From positions 1 through 37,403 of the forward strand of contig JACPLZ010000031.1 of NCBI GenBank assembly GCA_016186245.1: a DNA stretch of 37,403 nucleotides. The letters are read 5' to 3'. The notes below the pieces were generated by a model, which saw only the letters and a program-made list of their open reading frames with translations, was not told where the DNA came from and made no database searches. The position numbers and the translations under genes were made by a program. This document shows positions 33,745-37,403 of this stretch, in pieces; within the stretch, counting starts at the first letter, position 1; every line of letters begins with the position of its first letter. This stretch comes from Candidatus Peregrinibacteria bacterium. GTDB lineage: Bacteria; Patescibacteriota; Gracilibacteria; UBA1369; LOWO2-01-FULL-3.

Positions 33745-35876
33745 CAAATCCAGCAACTTACAAAGTAAAAGGCATGCACTGCGCATCCTGCTCGGCAATA
33801 ATTGAAAGAACAATCGGCAAACAGGCCGGCGTTAATTCCGTATCGGTAAATTACGCCAACGAAAAGGCAAAAATAGATTTTGATTCTTCCAAAACTTCAA
33901 TAGAGAATCTTTCAAAATCAATTGAACCTTTAGGCTACTCGATAGTTGCCGAAAATGTCGCGATTGAAACAGGGGAAGGAAAAAAGTTGCTCGCTCCGCT
34001 CGCAACCACACACCAACACACCGAAGTCGACAATCTCCGCAGAAAAATCCGCATCGCAATCCCGCTCGTCATTCTCACAAGTATCATCATGGTCTGGGAG
34101 CTTCTCGTCTCTCCATTCGAAATTCTTCCGGAAATGCCGGAAATCCTTAAAGAATTTTTCCATCACCTGCTCCCGGTAATCGCCACATATGCAATGTTTG
34201 TTACGGGAAATACCTACCTCAAAGGCATCTGGACATTCATCCGACATGGAGCCGCAAACATGGATACCCTCATAGGTATCGGCACATCCACAGCCTACCT
34301 TTACAGTTTCATCATCACAGCTTTTGAAGAACCACTCAGTCAATATATCAACACCGCCTACACATATTACGACGTAACAATTGTCGTCATCGGCCTCATC
34401 ACTCTCGGCAAATATCTTGAAGCAAGATCCAAATTAAGAACGGGGGACGCCATAAAAAAACTCCTCAACCTTCAGGTAAAAACCGCAATTGTTATCCGCA
34501 ACGGAAAAGAAATGGAAATCTCCGTGGACCAGGTCGCACACAATGATTTAATTCTTGTAAAACCCGGGATGAAAATACCGGTTGATGGCATTGTGGAAAA
34601 AGGCTCCACCAATATAGACGAATCCATGCTCACCGGCGAACCGATCCCCGTCCTCAAACAGGAAGGCGATAAAATCGCGGCGGGAACAATAAATACCACC
34701 GGATCCATTACCATGAAAGCGACAGGCGTTGGCTCGGAAACACTTCTTGCCCATATTATAAAAATGGTGGAAGAAGCCCAGGGCTCCCGCGCACCGATTC
34801 AAAAACTCGCCGATAAAATATCCGGAATTTTTGTGCCAATCGTGCTGGTCATTTCAGCAGTCACTCTCATATTATGGCTAGCCGTCGGCAGTCAATTTAT
34901 GGCATTTTCACAGGCGCTTTCATTCGGTCTTGTGGCCTTCGTAAGCATCCTTGTTATCGCTTGCCCCTGCGCTCTCGGCCTCGCAACCCCAACCGCGATA
35001 ATCGTCGGTGTCGGCAAGGGCGCGCTAAACGGAATTCTTATAAAAAATGCCGAAGTCCTCGAAAAACTTTATAAAATAGACACTCTCGTCATCGATAAAA
35101 CCGGCACAATCACCAAAGGAAAACCGGAAGTCCTCGACATAAAAATATCTGAAGAAAAAGATAAAAAAGAAATCCTCTCAATCCTCGCAACTTTGGAAAA
35201 ACACTCCGAGCACCCGCTCGCCGAGAGCATAGTAAATTATGCGAAGAAGAAAAATATTCCATTTAAATCGGCAGCGGATTTTAAAAATATTCCCGGCAAA
35301 GGCATCACCGCCTCAGTTAATGACATAACATATTTCGCGGGTAGCAGCGGATTTATCGCGGAAATGAAAATTCCTTTCGATGAAAAAACAATAGAAGAAA
35401 TAGCAAAAAAAGGCCTAACTCCGATAATTCTCGCGACTAAAAAAGAGCCGCTGGCAATCGTGGGCATCGGCGATGCGTTAAAAGAAGAAGCAAGAGAAGC
35501 TATCGAAAAACTGCACAGCATGAAAATCAAAATAATCATGGCCACAGGGAGACGGCGTCAACGACGCGCCTGCACTCGCAAAATCCAACGTCGGCATTGC
35601 CATGTCCACAGGCACAGATGTCTCCATCGAAACAAGCGACATCACTCTCCTGCACGGCGACATCAGAAAAATCGCCCAGGCCATTACCCTCTCCCGCTAC
35701 ACTATGCGCACAATAAAACAAAATTTATTCTGGGCGTTCATCTACAACATCATCGGAATACCGCTGGCAAGCGGCATATTCTATCCATTGTTTGGCTGGC
35801 TTTTATCTCCGGTATTTGCCGGGCTGGCCATGGCCTTTTCCAGCGTATCGGTAGTCACCAATTCTCTAAGACTTAA
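33741..35876 (+). CDS. copA: Copper-exporting P1B-type ATPase, frame broken in the P-domain
   Basis: The first ~603 residues are CopA: HMA domain with C14-A-S-C17 (GMHCASC), A-domain TGEP, membrane site CPC in [13 protein letters not shown], phosphorylation site DKTGT, and HP in [10 protein letters not shown]. Reading continues to KIKIIMATG (to about 35549). There it meets GDGVNDAP of the hinge motif directly but in the +1 frame, so the last ~110 residues of this frame are spurious. About 43 residues between MATGD and VGDGVND (DNKETA... to the nucleotide-hinge approach) are missing. It exports Cu(I) using ATP. Coupled to csoR by a 4-bp overlap. Confidence 0.88.
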   Translation: MTNPATYKVKGMHCASCSAIIERTIGKQAGVNSVSVNYANEKAKIDFDSSKTSIENLSKSIEPLGYSIVAENVAIETGEGKKLLAPLATTHQHTEVDNLRRKIRIAIPLVILTSIIMVWELLVSPFEILPEMPEILKEFFHHLLPVIATYAMFVTGNTYLKGIWTFIRHGAANMDTLIGIGTSTAYLYSFIITAFEEPLSQYINTAYTYYDVTIVVIGLITLGKYLEARSKLRTGDAIKKLLNLQVKTAIVIRNGKEMEISVDQVAHNDLILVKPGMKIPVDGIVEKGSTNIDESMLTGEPIPVLKQEGDKIAAGTINTTGSITMKATGVGSETLLAHIIKMVEEAQGSRAPIQKLADKISGIFVPIVLVISAVTLILWLAVGSQFMAFSQALSFGLVAFVSILVIACPCALGLATPTAIIVGVGKGALNGILIKNAEVLEKLYKIDTLVIDKTGTITKGKPEVLDIKISEEKDKKEILSILATLEKHSEHPLAESIVNYAKKKNIPFKSAADFKNIPGKGITASVNDITYFAGSSGFIAEMKIPFDEKTIEEIAKKGLTPIILATKKEPLAIVGIGDALKEEAREAIEKLHSMKIKIIMATGRRRQRRACTRKIQRRHCHVHRHRCLHRNKRHHSPARRHQKNRPGHYPLPLHYAHNKTKFILGVHLQHHRNTAGKRHILSIVWLAFISGICRAGHGLFQRIGSHQFSKT

Positions 35877-35892
35877 AACCAGAAAAATATGA
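35548..35892 (+). pseudogene. copA: CopA C-terminal part (out of frame with the N-part)
   Basis: From [19 protein letters not shown] this frame gives the canonical end of Cop[38 protein letters not shown] with the copper-site [23 protein letters not shown] with M-x2-S-S. Its stop overlaps the next start by 4 bp (ATGA at 35889-35892), matching the coupling used elsewhere, so this is the true 3' end of copA. An internal start (MSTGTD at 35602) gives only a two-helix fragment. Confidence 0.85.
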
Positions 35893-36923
35893 CAGATTCT
35901 TTGCCACGCAAAGCTCACACCTTTCACGTTACCGGCATGCACTGCAGCGCCTGTGAAATGCTTATCGCCGAAAAATTAAAAGGCCATCCGAAAATTACTC
36001 ACGTCGAAGTTTCGCTCATAAATGAACAAATTACCATAATTGGAGACCTGCACGAAACAGCGGAAATAGCCGCCAGGGATCTCACAAAACTTATTGAAGA
36101 ACATGGATATAAATTGCACACCGAAAAACCAAAAAAAGAGCTTCGATGGAAAGAATTTATTTACGCCGCCCCAATTGCCATGATCTTTATCGCAGGATTC
36201 TTCCTGCTCCAAAAAACCGGATTCACCAGCCTCATAAATCCATCAAGTGCCGGCCTGGAAACAGCTTTCCTTATTGGTCTGATCGCCTCCGTTTCGACAT
36301 GTCTCGCGGTCGTGGGAGGATTGATACTTTCCCTGTCAGCCAACTACGCAAAAGACGGAGGATCCTGGAAACCGCAAACAGCCTTCCATATAAGCAGACT
36401 GGTGGGATTTTTTGTTTTAGGCGGCGCCATCGGAGCGCTCGGCAGTTCTTTCCAGCTGGGCCTTACCGGAAGTACAATCCTCAGTATTATAATTGCTGTG
36501 ATTATGCTGCTTCTCGGCATAAATCTGTTAAATATTTTTCATTTCACAAAAAAACTGCAACCGACACTGCCAAAATGGTTTTCTCAAAAAACCGTTGATG
36601 CAAGCAAAAAAAATCACTATTTGGCTCCGGTTCTTGTCGGTATCGGCACATTTTTTCTTCCATGTGGATTCACCCAATCAATGCAGATTTACTCGCTGAA
36701 GACAGGAAGTTTCCTGCAGGGCTCACTCACAATGCTTGCGTTTGCCTTGGGAACATTGCCTGTCCTTGCTCTGATTTCTTTTGGCTCGCTGAATATTGCC
36801 CAAAAGTCCTGGAAAGGAATTTTCTTCAAAACCGCCGGAATTATTGTCATAATGCTGGCGCTTTTCAATCTCGCCAACGCGCTTGCCGTAGCTGGAATCA
36901 TTAACCCTCTATTTAATTTATAA
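35889..36923 (+). CDS. HMA domain fused to TauE/SafE (UreH/DsbD_2-like) membrane protein
   Basis: 344 residues. An N-terminal heavy-metal-associated domain (residues ~10-78, [11 protein letters not shown] with C-x2-C) is followed by a membrane helix and then a six-helix DsbD_2/UreH_2-type domain. Cysteines in membrane helices are at STCLAVVGG and FLPCGFTQS, the paired motif of this family. Proteins of this layout are found beside copA and cupredoxins and are thought to move copper or reducing equivalents across the membrane. Overlaps the true copA end by 4 bp. Confidence 0.85.
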   Translation: MTDSLPRKAHTFHVTGMHCSACEMLIAEKLKGHPKITHVEVSLINEQITIIGDLHETAEIAARDLTKLIEEHGYKLHTEKPKKELRWKEFIYAAPIAMIFIAGFFLLQKTGFTSLINPSSAGLETAFLIGLIASVSTCLAVVGGLILSLSANYAKDGGSWKPQTAFHISRLVGFFVLGGAIGALGSSFQLGLTGSTILSIIIAVIMLLLGINLLNIFHFTKKLQPTLPKWFSQKTVDASKKNHYLAPVLVGIGTFFLPCGFTQSMQIYSLKTGSFLQGSLTMLAFALGTLPVLALISFGSLNIAQKSWKGIFFKTAGIIVIMLALFNLANALAVAGIINPLFNL

Positions 36924-36926
36924 GCA

Positions 36927-37343
36927 ATGCTCAAACAAATCATCCTGTCCATACTGGTCAGCGTAACAATCGTAGGCGGAACTCTCTGGATAATCTCCAA
37001 TAACATCAACGACAACAACAATGACAGCGCTAACACGAACACTGATAAAATATCGACAACATTCGATAGTGAAGGAAACCAGATCATCGACATAACTGCA
37101 AAAGGCGGCTATTGGCCGCGCGAAATTTACGCCAAAGCAAACACACCAACTATTCTAAAAGTGAAAACAAGCGGCACATGGGACTGCTCGGCCAGCCTGG
37201 TCATTCCAAAACTATCATACCGGAATTTTCTCCAGCCCTCCGGAACTGAAGAAATAAAAATCCCCGCCGAAAAAGCTGTCGGCACCGTACAGGGCTTATG
37301 CAGCATGGGAATGTACAATTTCAAAGTAAACTTTGTGCCATGA
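36927..37343 (+). CDS. Membrane-anchored cupredoxin-like copper protein
   Basis: 138 residues. One N-terminal membrane anchor (IILSILVSVTIVGGTLWII), an Asn/Asp-rich linker, then a cupredoxin fold of ~90 residues (IIDITAKGGYWPREIYAKANTP ... shown in part). Probable copper ligands are the Cys of TWDCSASLVIP and the Cys and Met residues of GLCSMGMYNF. The usual His of plastocyanins is absent, as in CopA-linked cupredoxins with CxMGM. It lies 4 bp after the TauE/SafE fusion, so it closes the copper operon. Confidence 0.85.
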   Translation: MLKQIILSILVSVTIVGGTLWIISNNINDNNNDSANTNTDKISTTFDSEGNQIIDITAKGGYWPREIYAKANTPTILKVKTSGTWDCSASLVIPKLSYRNFLQPSGTEEIKIPAEKAVGTVQGLCSMGMYNFKVNFVP

Positions 37344-37372
37344 ATCAGCCGGTTTTTTCGTGTCATCCAGCA

Positions 37373-37393
37373 GATTTTCGCTTCGCGAAAATC
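37373..37393. terminator. AGATTTT-type hairpin after the copper operon
   Basis: GATTTTCGC-TTC-GCGAAAATC, a perfect 9-bp stem 30 bp after the cupredoxin stop, followed by CTTTCTCC. Probable end of the copper transcript; same family as 7571, 25551 and 30626. Confidence 0.55.
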
Positions 37394-37403
37394 CTTTCTC
37401 CTC

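Overview
The window looks like chromosomal DNA of a Patescibacteria/CPR-type bacterium, most likely Peregrinibacteria-like. This is inference from gene content: three S-layer-homology (SLH) proteins, a SUF system as the only visible iron-sulphur machinery, Patescibacteria-style lipoproteins, tight 4-bp ATGA gene overlaps, very short leaders and almost no visible Shine-Dalgarno sequences. UGA acts as a normal stop (for example ndk and the DsrE-like gene), so the UGA=Gly code of Gracilibacteria/Absconditabacteria is not used here.

Layout. 1-2.7 kb (minus): a partial O-antigen-ligase-like membrane protein coupled to an SLH protein with Cys-bracketed repeats. 2.8-3.0 kb: tRNA-Arg(GCG) and a 5' tRNA fragment. 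3.0-9.5 kb (minus): ndk, a two-gene degenerate transketolase, prs, rpiB, rpe and a RelA/SpoT-type HD protein split by a frameshift at a run of seven T. These form a pentose-phosphate/PRPP/nucleotide block. 9.8-14 kb: M16 peptidase (minus), YiiX-like hydrolase and penicillin-binding protein (plus). 14-16.6 kb: SLH/beta-propeller protein (minus). 16.7-23.7 kb: sufC, sufB (intein-containing and broken), short sufD-like gene, sufS, a convergent SLH gene, a tmRNA/tRNA-like element, sufU and a DUF59 (SufT-like) gene. 23.7-32.5 kb: hypothetical and lipoprotein genes, tRNA-Cys, tRNA-Trp, tRNA-Thr, bL33, a MEMO1-like protein and an M50 protease. 32.5-37.3 kb: tRNA-Ser and a copper cluster (DsrE-like, membrane protein, csoR with a clear operator, copA, HMA-TauE/SafE fusion, cupredoxin).

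The most unusual content is not a classical gene. A family of four ~120-nt nested hairpins (8899-9018, 9541-9668, 9654-9777, 25341-25466) keeps a fixed apex and single-stranded motifs, while the outer and inner stems change sequence with compensating changes. In three copies one outer arm is the 3' end of the neighbouring gene or lies just behind it. Two further palindrome families are scattered through the window, one copy lying in frame inside a transketolase gene. Several conserved genes (sufB, copA, the HD protein and a tmRNA-like locus) are interrupted by small internal losses, which are either real decay or assembly errors and can be settled with reads.
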